From Lineus longissimus (taxonomy: Eukaryota; Nemertea; Pilidiophora; Heteronemertea; Lineidae): DNA of 60,000 nt. The stretch is from assembly GCF_910592395.1 (NCBI RefSeq), contig NC_088311.1, positions 17,364,501-17,424,500 on the forward strand, given 5' to 3'. Positions 1 through 10,250 of the stretch are shown piece by piece. A program made the position numbers and the translations under genes. The notes under the pieces were generated by a model. The model had not been told where the DNA came from. It was given only the letters and a program-made list of their open reading frames with translations, and did no database searches. Each line of letters starts with the position of its first letter. Within the stretch, counting starts at the first letter, position 1.

Positions 1-1410
1 TTGATTATCATTAATTCTGGCTTTAAAGTGTTCTCCCTAGGTTTGTGAGCGGAAATTGATTTTGATAAGGACATGATTACTATTACCTGTATATTTACCC
101 CTGCTGTTATCAATAACATCTAAACGGTATTCAGCCCAATTAATCTTTAGGCCTTTAAAATTTATAAAAGTTAAAAAGAGAACGATCCTTCGTTTAAAAA
201 TTGTAAATTCTCCTCAATACATTTATAAAACATATATTTTATTCTCATCTTGGTAACATCGTGTGCTATAATAACAACCGTTTGCATGAACTTGATTCGT
301 ATCGAAGAGGTACGATCCTTACAGGCGCCCATTTCTGCTATCATAAAGCTTGTGCTTTACGTTTGTCGCTAAGTCCATCCCCCCACTCCCAATTCTATAA
401 TGTTTAGCAGAGCGTGACACAAAGAATACCTCGCATTTAGGACTCAGCAACATACCAGCACCATACTGGAAATATTGACCTGTCTCAATAAGACCTCCAG
501 CAGTGAAAGATAACTAATCTATCACAGGTGTCAATTAAAAGTGTTGCTGTCTTTACATTTGCTTGTCTCAGGACCTTGTGTGATTTCACGCCACATTTTG
601 GGAATATCAACGATGTCGATTAAGCGCTCACCACAAGAGTGCGAAAAATCTAAAAGATCCGTCTAGCTGGGAACGAACATTACTTACTAAAGCTAAAAGA
701 AAACCTCCATGTCGTTAGCATTGGCACCCATCATGCAAACCCTATTCAGCACTGGCACCAATTGTCCAGCATGTATAAAAATGTATTGATTCAAGTACAT
801 GCGATAGAGGTAAAAGGAATATCGTCTAAAACATTAGGCTCTGAACATGGGAGTCAAATTATTTTATATAAATGGACCGGTCTATCACTCCCGAACAGCG
901 GTTGTTCTTCAATGTGAGTAGTACGTCTAAAATCTCAGTAACTTATGCATTGTCTGATGTAAGGTAGTAATCTGATCCTAACCAATTGTCAACCCAACTT
1001 TTCTACTTGCCATTATGTTAACAGAATAAAACTAGATCATTAGCCTTGGTAATGGTAACAAGGTATAGGTGAGGAGAGTCGAGATCGCGACACGAAAAAA
1101 TATAACCCTCCTACATTATGGTCCAAAAAGTGCAGGTAACCTGCCAAAAAGGTGCCACATAGCTCCGTCTATTATATTTCTGAGCTCCTACGTAATCGGG
1201 CCTGGATATTCGGTCAGAAGACGTTCAGGCTGATGTTCTGGATGTACCGGCGAGGTAAGAAGGACTGGCACCACACTAAAACAAGGACGTAACGGAGGAA
1301 ATATCTCATCACGTGTTCAAAGATCTAAAGGCCACGACTGTCGAATTATGTCTATAACCCTATTATTTCGCGTTGGACGCCACTGGACGCTAAATAGGAT
1401 GACCCGTCTC
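1..1410. other. Intergenic stretch, nothing recognised
   Basis: Moderately AT-rich sequence with only short chance ORFs and no recognisable protein or RNA gene. Confidence 0.5.
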
Positions 1411-1680
1411 GAGCGCCACCCAACGTCTGTTTTTTTATACGACCGCGTTCTTCGACGTCCTCTCTCACAAAAACATGTGAGGGAAGTTTGCGCGAGCGCC
1501 ACCCAACGTCTGTTTTGATATACGACCGCGTTTTTCGACGTCCTCTTTCACAAAAACATGTGAGGGAAGTTTGCGCGAGCGCCACCCAACGTCTGTTTTG
1601 ATATACGACCGCGTTCTTCGACGTCCTCTTTCACAAAAACATGCAAGACAAGTTTGCGCGAGCGACGACCGCTTACAAAA
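1411..1680. repeat. 83-bp tandem repeat, about 3.2 copies
   Basis: The phrase GAGCGCCACCCAACGTCTG recurs at 1411, 1494 and 1577, and GAGCG starts a broken fourth copy at 1660, so the period is exactly 83 bp. Units are nearly identical apart from a few substitutions. Two overlapping minus-strand ORFs here are by-products of the repetition. Confidence 0.85.
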
Positions 1681-2339
1681 ACATGTACAGATTTTTTGCG
1701 GTTTTCACGGCCCATAGTTTATTACTACACATTTATAGCTGTTGTTATCTATTATATTGATGATACTTCGCATTACATGAATTTTGCATTATGTTACCGA
1801 TAGATGAAAGAGTTTGATATTTTCAGTATGAGTTATAACATGGACTGTTCTCTTTCCAAAAAAAAAGTGATGCGATTGATGGGTTTTGCGCCGACATCGT
1901 TGTGTCTAAGGTCAGACACCAGTTGGGGAAGGGAGTGATGTTATGAAGTATTGTGTGATGTTATGATGTATTGTAAGCAAGTCTGCCCTGGGCTAAATAT
2001 TATTATTAAAATATTATTATTACTATCAGCATGTTGATTTAGGAAAATGGAACTATTTTCATCTTGGATTTGACACAACAATCAAACAAAGTACTCACCT
2101 TTTATTGCAGAGTCCAAATTGAAATACTAATTTCAGCATCCATGATATTAAATAGTAATGTATTAAAACGGGTATTGACATCAGTTTTCTAAACGGACCT
2201 ACTAGCAGATATCCTCCCAACCCTCACTCCTCAGCATCCACCTTTGTCTGATGCTAAAACCAACATGCACAATGATTCCTGCACCTCATATCCCGACCGA
2301 TTGGCAATTTAGCAAATACAATGTTGGTTTTACATAAGA
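1681..2339. other. Intergenic stretch, nothing recognised
   Basis: AT-rich sequence without a convincing ORF or repeat. Confidence 0.45.
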
Positions 2340-2348
2340 TGCAGGTAA

Positions 2349-2964
2349 GGTTTATTATAAACCGCGAGATGCGGAATGCGAAATCGCGAGATGCCAACCT
2401 CGGTGAGAGTACCATGCGCCACGGGGATGTATTGCAAATATGGAACCTGAAAAGGCGAACATTCATGAGACCGAGGCTGTAGTAGGGAGCTATCCTCGTT
2501 TTGATTGGCCCATTGAAACAGACTCCGCTGTGCAATGTGTGGAATTTAACCTAATTTATAGCCCAGTTTCGATTGTCAGACTATCCCGCGCTATTTTTAG
2601 GGATGACCAGACGCTCACAAGGTGCATGCCCTGTGTTATCGGTCGATCATGTATATGGTGACTTGTGCCGCCACGCGTAACGTGAAAATAATCTTGATAC
2701 ATGCAGCATCCTGAACCTCGTGGTACTCACAGTATATCTTGATAAGTTGCAAAAACCTTTGTGGTCAAGATGAACATGCAGTTGTATGTAACCTTTGTAT
2801 TGTCTTCGGCCCATCTATCATTGAATGGAGAAGTAGACAGCAGCGTTAGAAATGGTGATTGTCATGGTCCAGGGAAGTAGAAAATCTGGTGGCAGAAAAT
2901 AATGAATACTCATCTCGCGATTTCGCGATTTCGCGATTTCTCATCTCGCGGTTTATAATAAGCC
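2349..2964. mobile_element. Non-autonomous TIR element with 9-bp target duplication
   Basis: The left end GGTTTATTATAAACCGCGAG and the complement of the right end GGCTTATTATAAACCGCGAG match at all but one position and continue ATG on both sides (22 of 23). The element is flanked by identical 9-bp direct repeats TGCAGGTAA (2340-2348 and 2965-2973). Subterminal GCGAAATCGCGAGAT words occur at both ends. A 9-bp duplication is typical of Mutator-like elements, but no transposase is present, so the superfamily is inferred. Confidence 0.8.
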
Positions 2965-2973
2965 TGCAGGTAA

Positions 2974-3461
2974 AGCATTCCCACATTCTCACATGGAGAT
3001 TTTATCACGAGCCAACGTGAATGAAATGAAATGAAAATGACTAGTATTTAAAGTGCCAGATTCCACAGAATTGTGATCGGTGACACTGTACAGAAATTAT
3101 GATTGTCTATTTTAGCGAGCAAAGAGGAAGGTTTTGAGATGGCGAGCAAAAACAGATGTGCTCTCGACGTGCACCAGTCTCGTGTTTAAAATAACAACGA
3201 GGCATCGTTAAGCATTTTCATAGATATTCCCTCTCACAATATCAATTTAAGCCCCACCATAAAGCATGAATTTTGTCTCGCCATGATTATACTAATCAGA
3301 ACTGGGCATTTACTTTTATTTATGGCATAAATCGAAATTCTTACTTCCGTCCTCCATAAATAACATGTTTTCATCATTCAAACGAACTTAGGTTACTGAA
3401 TTCCTCCAAATATGGGATTTTTGAGTACATCAATGTGCTTTTTTGTACAGCATTGTATACC
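2974..3461. other. Intergenic stretch, nothing recognised
   Basis: No convincing ORF, repeat or RNA gene was seen. Confidence 0.45.
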
Positions 3462-3661
3462 AACCTAGGCCCATTGCCAGATACGCCGGTACCATCTGGG
3501 GTCGGACCAACAAACCATCTTTACAATAGATATTCACGGTAAAAGACGCCAGACAATGGCTCGAGAGACCTCTGGCGTCATTGACCATGAAGATTTATTG
3601 TAAAGATGGCTTGTGGCCGGGCCCGAGGTGGTACCGGCGTATCTGGTAAAGGGCCTATTGG
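3462..3661. repeat. 200-bp imperfect hairpin (foldback element)
   Basis: The left arm with CCAGATACGCCGGTACC and CCATCTTTACAATAGAT is matched in reverse by the right arm with ATTTATTGTAAAGATGG and GGTACCGGCGTATCTGG. Pairing continues inward to GACGCCAGA / TCTGGCGTC, leaving a loop of about 17 bp (3554-3570). It is either a MITE or a structured transcript; sequence alone cannot decide. Confidence 0.75.
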
Positions 3662-4039
3662 AGTATTCCGATCGGGGATTGTCAATTTTAACCGTTCAAA
3701 AAGTATACATGTGTCCCGGATATTCTGCAGTTGCTCCAAAGCTGCAGTCGCAGCAGAACATTGATGTCAATTTGCATACAAAACATCTAACTTACCTCGA
3801 AACCAGTCTGCCTGGCGCCACTTCAAGATTGATACCTCGCCTTGGACTCTTCTCTCTGGTGCGCTGTTTGAGCAACACCTGGGTTTGCCACCCAACTCTT
3901 GCCAGCAGGATAACGCACTCGTACTTTCACAACTGACTGAAGTTGACTGTTGAAACGTTTAGGGCAGTGAATGTCATCAATATCGAAATCATAAAACACT
4001 GGGTTAGAGCTGGTGTAGGAGGTCAAAATGTGAGCGAGA
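3662..4039. other. Intergenic stretch, nothing recognised
   Basis: Only short ORFs without family resemblance. Confidence 0.4.
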
Positions 4040-4130
4040 ATGCACCGCTCGGGACGCCCCAGCTATGTCGGAGTCGAACCCGCAACACTATACGCCGGCA
4101 ATACATTGATCGGTGTACTTTTAGTTTTAT
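4040..4130 (-). mobile_element. tRNA-like SINE fragment
   Basis: Read on the minus strand, the sequence has a good pol III B box (GGGTTCGACTCC) preceded by GCCGGCGTATAGTGTTGC, resembling the anticodon-to-T arm of a tRNA. The acceptor stem does not close, so a SINE head or tRNA relic is more likely than a working tRNA. Confidence 0.4.
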
Positions 4131-4789
4131 TGCGTCAGCCATGTTGATTTTGAGGGTTGAATAATATCAGAAGTTTGAAAACATAATATTTCGACCTAAA
4201 CAATCAAAATGAAGAAAAAGACACATAGACTGTGAACAGGAACATTGTATACTTTCATCACATTCAGTATTTGACAATATCAACGCATTTTAATACGAGA
4301 AATGGGAAGTGACAACATTTTAGGGGATAAGAAATATGCTCTTGTTGAGATGAATAAGGTGCATACATGTACTTCGCCCAGAGTTTATTTGAAAGACTCT
4401 GCTTCACCTGAAACAAAAATAGTTGCTCCAAAACCAGATATTTTGACTCAAGTAACCAGAGTTTTTTAACCAAAGACATAATTCTAGTTGACTAGTTGCC
4501 TCCTAGTTAGCAGAAATGAAGGAAGCCGGTTCGGCATCCTTTTGGAGTGAAATCATTATGTTTACTAAAATATCTGCTCTTGGCATTGGATGCTCGTGTG
4601 AAAAGTCATACCCGGTTAACGTGCAACTATTTTGTGGAAACTTTACAATTATGTGATTTTATCACCTGATTGATTTTTTTATAAGAGCATTTTTACTTTG
4701 CCGCGGAAATTTTGTCACGAAAAAATGATAGCCCGAGATTTTTGGGATTTGGCCCATGTTGATTTAATGTGATGCTACATGTATAATCA
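4131..4789. other. Intergenic stretch, nothing recognised
   Basis: AT-rich; no supported gene. Confidence 0.4.
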
Positions 4790-5117
4790 AGTTGATCACC
4801 GCTGGTTGACCATCATTATTCTGTTCTAATGCACACGTAAGTGTTCAATGCCATTAACTGATCAATACTGTTCAGATGACCAAACTGATCCCCACTGATG
4901 ATGTCTCCTCTTTGATTGGCCACTGTTGAAATATCCAAATTGATCACTGATGAGGTAACCACGTTGATCCCCACTGGGGACATTTATGATGTCGCCTCTT
5001 TAATTGGCTGCTGTTGAGATATCCAAATTTATTACTGTTGAGGTAACCACGTTGATCCCCAGTGGGAACATTTACGATGTCGCCGATAACCACGTTGATC
5101 CCCACTGGGGACATTTA
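4790..5117. repeat. Left part of the 88-bp satellite (about 3-4 diverged units)
   Basis: It contains CCACGTTGATCCCCACTGGG, GATGTCGCCTCTTTGATTGG and related words, the same unit as in the large array at 8534-10250. It stops abruptly after GGGGACATTTAT, where the LINE tail begins, which implies that one array was split by insertion. Confidence 0.85.
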
Positions 5118-5150
5118 TTATGTATGTATGTATGTATGTATGTATGTATG

Positions 5151-5184
<34 letters not shown>

Positions 5185-5203
5185 TGTATGTATGTATGTA
5201 TAT
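5118..5203. repeat. (TATG)n microsatellite, probable 3' tail of the LINE
   Basis: About 20 tetramers with a single TATA irregularity. It abuts the 3' end of the minus-strand LINE, so on that strand it is a (CATA)n tail. Simple-repeat tails are common in CR1/L2-type LINEs. Confidence 0.85.
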
Positions 5204-5498
5204 ACCATATTTAAATTTAAGCGCCCTTTTCAGATTATTATCCGTTCAAAGGCGCTTTTACAATATTAATAACATTGTCGAAAAAGATGAGTCTTTAGCA
5301 TCGTCTGAAATGATGCAAGGCTCCTTGCTTGCCTGACCTCAAAAGGGAGCGCATTCCACAGAACAGCAGCGGAGAAAGAGAAGCAACGCTCTCCATATTT
5401 GCTCCGGGCCCTTGGAACTTCCAGTCTGTTGTCATCAGCTGACCGAAGGTCTCTGCCTGGCCTATAGATATTAACTAGGCTTGACAGGTAACCCGGTG
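5204..5498 (-). pseudogene. LINE ORF2 C-terminus and 3' UTR (part split off by a DNA element)
   Basis: The minus strand reads YLSSLVNIYRPGRDLRS, then RCFSFSAAVLWNALPFEVRQ and LASFQTMLKTHLFRQCY, then a stop at 5266-5268. This ending is typical of CR1/Jockey-type LINE reverse transcriptase proteins in invertebrates and fish. It continues the protein interrupted at 7428 in the same frame once the inserted element and one CCGG copy are removed. Confidence 0.85.
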
Positions 5499-5520
5499 TA
5501 AAAGAAATGCAAGTCCGCCC

Positions 5521-5589
5521 GGAACCAAGGTCCTACGGACCTTGGTTCCCAAGGAATGGGGGCCCTACGGGCCCCCATTCCTTGGGAAC
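5521..5589. repeat. Two abutting perfect hairpins with TAC loops near the Ginger left end
   Basis: Hairpin A is GGAACCAAGGTCC (5521-5533), loop TAC, then its complement to 5549. Hairpin B has 21-bp arms 5545-5565 and 5569-5589 around another TAC loop (core GGGGGCCC / GGGCCCCC). Both arms are perfect and the two hairpins share the GTTCC at 5545-5549, so they cannot form at once. Subterminal palindromes often bind transposase; that role is inference. Confidence 0.85.
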
Positions 5590-5811
5590 GGTTGTCCTAA
5601 CCGGACTTCCCTTCCTGGGCTACGATTCCTATATATATAAAAGGAAGGTAGGACTTTGATTACTGGGGGACTTAGATTTCTTTTACAACAGTGACAGAAA
5701 TTGAGGTCCCCGTAACCAATGTCCGTACCCACTTAAATTACATACGCATGTACTACGGTATATAATAGAACATGCGTTCAAATATTTAAAGTTTTGGGAT
5801 GTCTGCCAGCC

Positions 5812-5887
5812 ATCCCCCATAGTGTAGTGGTCATGGTCCCTGCCTACTAAGCAGAAACCGCTGGTTCGAGTCCCGCTCGGTCTATTC
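5812..5887 (+). other. tRNA-like sequence (SINE head or tRNA relic) inside the Ginger element
   Basis: It has an A-box-like TAGTGTAGTGGTCA, a plausible anticodon arm (CTGC, loop CTACTAA, GCAG; anticodon position ACT) and a perfect B box GGTTCGAGTCC. The acceptor stem (TCCCCCA against TCGGTCT) does not pair and the T stem has a mismatch, so a working tRNA is unlikely. Confidence 0.45.
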
Positions 5888-6164
5888 TTTTTTTGTTTAT
5901 TTCTCTTCATTACATCTTGCATAATCGATTACAATCATTCGAGTGACTCAACATTCAATCATGATCATCAGTGTAGCCCAGGCCTATTAAACGCAGGTGG
6001 AAACTTGTATTGGCCTTCATTCCTGCCGAGATATCAACCGAAAGAACACCTCATGACCCGCACATTATTTTTCGCTATTTACGGAACCATGCCTATCCAG
6101 CTCGTTGCAGTCTTTCGAGGAAGCGGTCCATCCGCCGAGCAGCAAAGAACAATTTTAAGGTAAG

Positions 6165-6410
6165 TTTGGACTTGGATTCCTAGGAGAGCAGATCTGAGGA
6201 CTTAGATTCCAAGGAAAGCTGGTCTGGGGGACTTGGATTCCGAGAGAAGCAGGTCTTGGGGACTTGGATTCCGAGGAAAGCTGGTCTGGGGGAGTTGGAT
6301 TCCTAGGAAAGCAGGTCTTTGGACTTGGATTCCTAGAAAAGAAGGTCCGGGGGAGTTAGATTCCTAGGAAAGGAGGTCTTGGGGACTTTTTTTCCTAGGA
6401 AAATAGGTCC
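6165..6410. repeat. About 32-bp tandem repeats inside the Ginger element
   Basis: Roughly seven degenerate units built on GGACTTGGATTCCTAGGAAA followed by GCAGGTCT. Related phrases (GGACTTAGATTCC, GTCCTAGGACTCC) recur near the right end at 7235-7410, suggesting subterminal repeats shared by both halves. Confidence 0.75.
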
Positions 6411-6630
6411 GGATGACTGGAGGAAGCTTATTTTTGAGAAGGCTATTGATGCGCTGCGTAGGATTTTGGTTATGATGTTTCAAATTCAATCAATATATAG
6501 ACCCCATGCCATAGCATAGGCCTTTTCCTCTCCAGCGCGAAATCTAATGGTACACTTTTTCGACAAATATGTGCACCTTACATGTATTACAAACTTCTGT
6601 TCTCAAACTTCATATTTCTTTTTGTTGCAG

Positions 6631-6855
6631 GATATCCCCGTTGGAACTAAGGTCCTGAAGAAAAATTTGGTACGATCGGATCGAAAAGGGGGAAAATCTG
6701 CGTTACCTTGGCTGGGCCCGTATGTCATAAGGAGCAAGACCAAGAGCGGGGGATACTTGTTAACGAACGAGGATGGTATCCACTTGAAATCCTCAATAAA
6801 CGGGGCGAACTTAAAGATATGGCATGAGGGGCCGTCTGAGAATGAAAAGAAATAA
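6631..6855 (+). pseudogene. Leftover terminal exon of a Ginger-type integrase/transposase
   Basis: A good acceptor (TTTTTGTTGCAG) precedes 74 codons and a TAA. The product begins DIPVGTKVLKKNLVRSDRKG and contains WLGPYVIRS, a GPY/F motif found at the C-terminus of Ty3/gypsy and Ginger integrases. The DDE catalytic core and zinc-binding N-terminus are not found upstream, so this is a remnant. A gypsy integrase fragment is the alternative, but the flanking TIRs and CCGG favour Ginger. Confidence 0.65.
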
Positions 6856-7427
6856 ACTACGTTCCAGTCTTCATGTCACTGTCAACACATTATCAATACC
6901 ACAATATGTATCAATTCTGGTTAAAAACAGAGTGATTTGAGAGCCCAATTCAAGAGCAGGGTATGATACTAGTATTTATGACAACCCTTGTGAATACTTG
7001 CATTAAATACAGAATCTAGTTAAACAGAATGACTTGTTGATTTCTTTATGTACATACATGTACAGTACAAGGCGAATGAAATTGTAAAAGCCATTGCCAT
7101 AGAAAATCGGTAAGCTGCAACACCTCACTGCGAATGAAAATTAGGTGCAGGCACTTTGAGTAGAGTAATGTATCTTCCTTGAAAATCTACTGTAGTTTTG
7201 CATAGGACTTGGAATACTAGTTTGTTCTAGTAATGGAAGTCCACCTAGGACGGAGATTACTAGATTTTGGACCTACGTTCCTAAGGAGTCACGGTCCAAG
7301 GACATTGGTTGCTAGTAACCTAAGTCCTAGGACTCCAGCTCCTAGCCGTCCAGGACCGTAGGACTTAGATTCCCAGGAGTTAGAGTCCGGCGGACTCCAG
7401 CTAGGTAGGTCGTGGGTTACTTTTACA

Positions 7428-8533
7428 CCGGGGCTGTTCCATGCACACAATTGAAAACGTGCATGAGGATTTTATAGTTCACCCTCTGCTCAACTGGCAA
7501 CCAGTGGAGCTCGCGTAGTACAGGGGAGATGTGGTCTCGACGCTTGGTGCGCGTGATGATGCGGGCCGCCACGTTCTGCACCCTCTGCAACTTGTTCATA
7601 AGGTCTTTTGAAATGCCATAGAGCAGTGAATTACAGTAGTCCAGCCGTGATGTGACTAGGCCGCACACTAGCGAGCGGGCCGCAGAAGCGCTGAGATACT
7701 GCCGGATAAGTCCAACATTCCTCAGTTGGGCGTAGGCCGATCTGCAGACAGCATTCACCTGTGCTTCCATGTTCATTTTCTTGTCAAACATCACCCCCAA
7801 ATTTCGTACGCATGCCACAGAGTCAATGATAGAGTCACCACCATTCACCGAAACGTGATCCAGGGTCTTGGAACGATGAATGGATGCAAAGAGTGCCACC
7901 TCCGTCTTGTCGTCGTTCTTTTTCAGCATGTTCTCCTTCAACCAGGAACCATTGTCAGTTATGCATAAGTCAAGACAGTCAATTGTATCTTCCTGTGCAT
8001 GTTGGATCACCGGATTAAAAGAGTCATAAAGCTGGGCATCATCAGCATAAAAATGATGACCTTGGCCATGGTTTCTTGTTATGTTGCCAAGTGGCTTTGT
8101 GTACATGCAGTCCATTTTGGGCCCAACACTGACCCCTGTGGAACACCATATTTTAAGAGAACAGCCGTAGATCTTTGACGATCAATAACGACGGTCTGAT
8201 ACCTGTCATCAAGATATGATGCAATCCAGGCAAGAGCAGAGCCAGTGATGCCAAATAACTGTTCAAACCTTTTTAGAAGGATCTTATGGTCAATGGTATC
8301 GAAGGCTGCAGAGAGGTCGATCATGACAAGCACTGTCACATCACCCCTGTCCAAACTACCAAGGATGTCGCTCTGAACCCTTAGTAGAGCGGTCTCTGTT
8401 GAGTGACCTCTTCGGTAGGCGGATTGCATTTCTTCATGCAGCGAGTTGGACAGGAGGTGATGTTCTAGGCGGGCATCAACGACCTTCTCCACAACCTACG
8501 ACACAAAGGGTAGGTTTGACACAGGGCGGTAGT
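7428..8533 (-). pseudogene. CR1/Jockey-type LINE reverse transcriptase, 5'-truncated and broken
   Basis: The minus strand reads NYRPVSNLPFVS, a stop, VVEKVVDARLEHHLL, then SAYRRGHSTETALLRVQ, IDLSAAFDTIDHKILL and GVPQGSVLGP, then shifts frame near 8110 to continue MDCMYTKPLGN and HFYADDAQLY. These are reverse transcriptase motifs, including the catalytic YADD. Defects are the in-frame stop near 8498, the frameshift, loss of everything upstream (satellite begins at 8534) and the Ginger insertion at 7428. No active protein is expected. Confidence 0.9.
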
Positions 8534-10250
8534 TTATGTCGCCTCTTTGATTGGCCACTGTTGAGATATCCAAATTGATCACTGTTGAGATAACCACGTT
8601 GATCCCCACTTGGGAAATTTATGATGTCTCCTCTTTGATTGGCCACTGTTGCCATATCCAAATTGATCACTGATGAGGTAACCACGTTGATCCCCAGTGG
8701 GAACCTTTACGATGTCGCCTCTTTGATTGGCCAGTGTTGAAATATCCAACTTGATCACTGTTGAGATAACCACGTTGATCCCCACTGGGGACATTTATGA
8801 TGTCGCCTCTTTGATTGGCCACTGTTGAGATATCCAAATTGATCACTGATGAGGTAACCACGTTGATCCCCAGTGGGAACCTTTACGATGTCGCCTCTTT
8901 GATTGGCTGCTGTTGAGATATCCAAATTGATCACTGTTGAGGTAACCACGTTGATCCCCAGTGGGAACCTCTACGATGTCGCCTCTTTGATTGGCCACTG
9001 TTGAGTTATCCAAATTGATCACTGATGAGGTAACCACGTTGATCCCCACTGGGAACCTTTACGATGTCGCCTCTTTGATTGGCCGCTGTTGAGATATCCA
9101 AATTGATCACTGATGAGGTAACCACGTTGATCCCCAGTGGGAACCTTTACGATGTCGCCTCTTTGATTGGCTGCTGTTGAGATATCCAAATTGATCACTG
9201 TTGAGGTAACCACGTTGATCCCTAGTGGGAACCTCTACGATGTCGCCTCTTTGATTGGCTGCTGTTGAGATATCCAAATTGATCACTGTTGAGATAACCA
9301 CGTTGATCCCCACTTGGGAAATTTATGATGTCTCCTCTTTGATTGGCCACTGTTGAGATATCCAAATTGATCACTGATGAGGTAACCACGTTGATCCCCA
9401 GTGGGAACCTTTATGATGTCGCCTCTTTGATTGGCTGCTGTTGAGATATCCAAATTGATCACTGTTGAGATAGCCACGTTGATCCCCACTTGGGAAATTT
9501 ATGATGTCTCCTCTTTGATTGGCCACTGTTGAGTTATCCAAATTGATCACTGATGAGGTAACCACGTTGATCCCCACTGGGAACCTTTACGATCTCGCCT
9601 CTTTGATTGGCCGCTGTTGAGATATCCAAATTGATCACTGTAGATGTAACCACGTTGATCCCCAGTGGGAACCTTTACGATCTCGCCTCTTTGATTGGCC
9701 GCTGTTGAGATATCCAAATTGATCACTGTTGAGGTAACCACGTTGATCACCAGTGGGGACATTTATGATGTCGCCTCTTTAATTGAGCAGTGTTGAAATA
9801 TCCAAATTGATCACTGTTGAGATAACCACATTGATCACCAGTGGGGACATTTATGATTTCGCCTCTTTGATTTGCCGCTGTTGAGATATCCAAATTGATC
9901 ACTGTTGATGTAACCACGTTGATCCCCAGTGGGAGCCTTCACGGTGTCGCCTCTTTAATTGGCCGCTGTTGAGATATCCAAATTGATCACTGTTGATGTA
10001 ACCACGTTGATCCCCACTGGGGACATTTATGATGTCGCCTCTTTAATTGGCCGGTGTTGAGATATCCAAATTGATCAGTTGAGGTAACCACGTTGATCCC
10101 CACTGGGGACATTTATGATGTCGCCTCTTCAATTGGCCACTGTTGAGATATCCAAATTGATCACTGTTGAGGTAACCACGTCGATCCTAACTATGGACCT
10201 TTATGGATGTCGCCTCTCTAATATTGGCCAGTGTTGAGATATGTCAGTAA
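8534..10250. repeat. 88-bp satellite array, about 19-20 units, just upstream of the TRPN gene
   Basis: CCACGTTGATCCCC recurs at 8594, 8682, 8770 and onward with an 88-bp step. Each unit contains CTCTTTGATTGGCC, TTGAGATATCCAAATTGATC and CACTGTTGAG. Units diverge by a few percent and decay toward 10250. Because 88 is not a multiple of three, the many minus-strand ORFs of 64-71 residues are repeated shadows, not genes. The array ends about 640 bp before the TRPN start codon. Confidence 0.93.

Larger units (their letters stand above)
5499..7427. mobile_element. Ginger1-like DNA transposon, internally deleted, with CCGG target duplication
   Basis: The ends are TGTAAAAGAAA and, complemented from the right, TGTAAAAGTAA. 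CCGG flanks both sides (5495-5498 and 7428-7431). The host LINE reading frame is restored on removal, which fixes the borders. An internal exon (6631-6855) encodes an integrase GPY/F-type C-terminus. Ginger1 elements are DNA transposons with a Ty3-like integrase; TGT-type ends and CCGG duplications are, as I recall, their hallmarks. The rest of the transposase is missing, so the copy is non-autonomous. Confidence 0.75.

Noticed and set aside
5812-5887. Functional tRNA gene
   Set aside because: Good A and B boxes, but the acceptor stem does not pair and the T stem has a mismatch, so I keep it only as tRNA-like.
7423-8492. Active reverse transcriptase gene
   Set aside because: Truncated at the 5' end, with an in-frame stop, a frameshift near 8110 and an inserted transposon.
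8476-9762. Series of minus-strand ORFs of 64-71 residues sharing GDQRGYL and QSKRRH
   Set aside because: They are the same stretch of the 88-bp satellite read repeatedly; each starts and stops within two to three units and no start, family or splice evidence supports coding.
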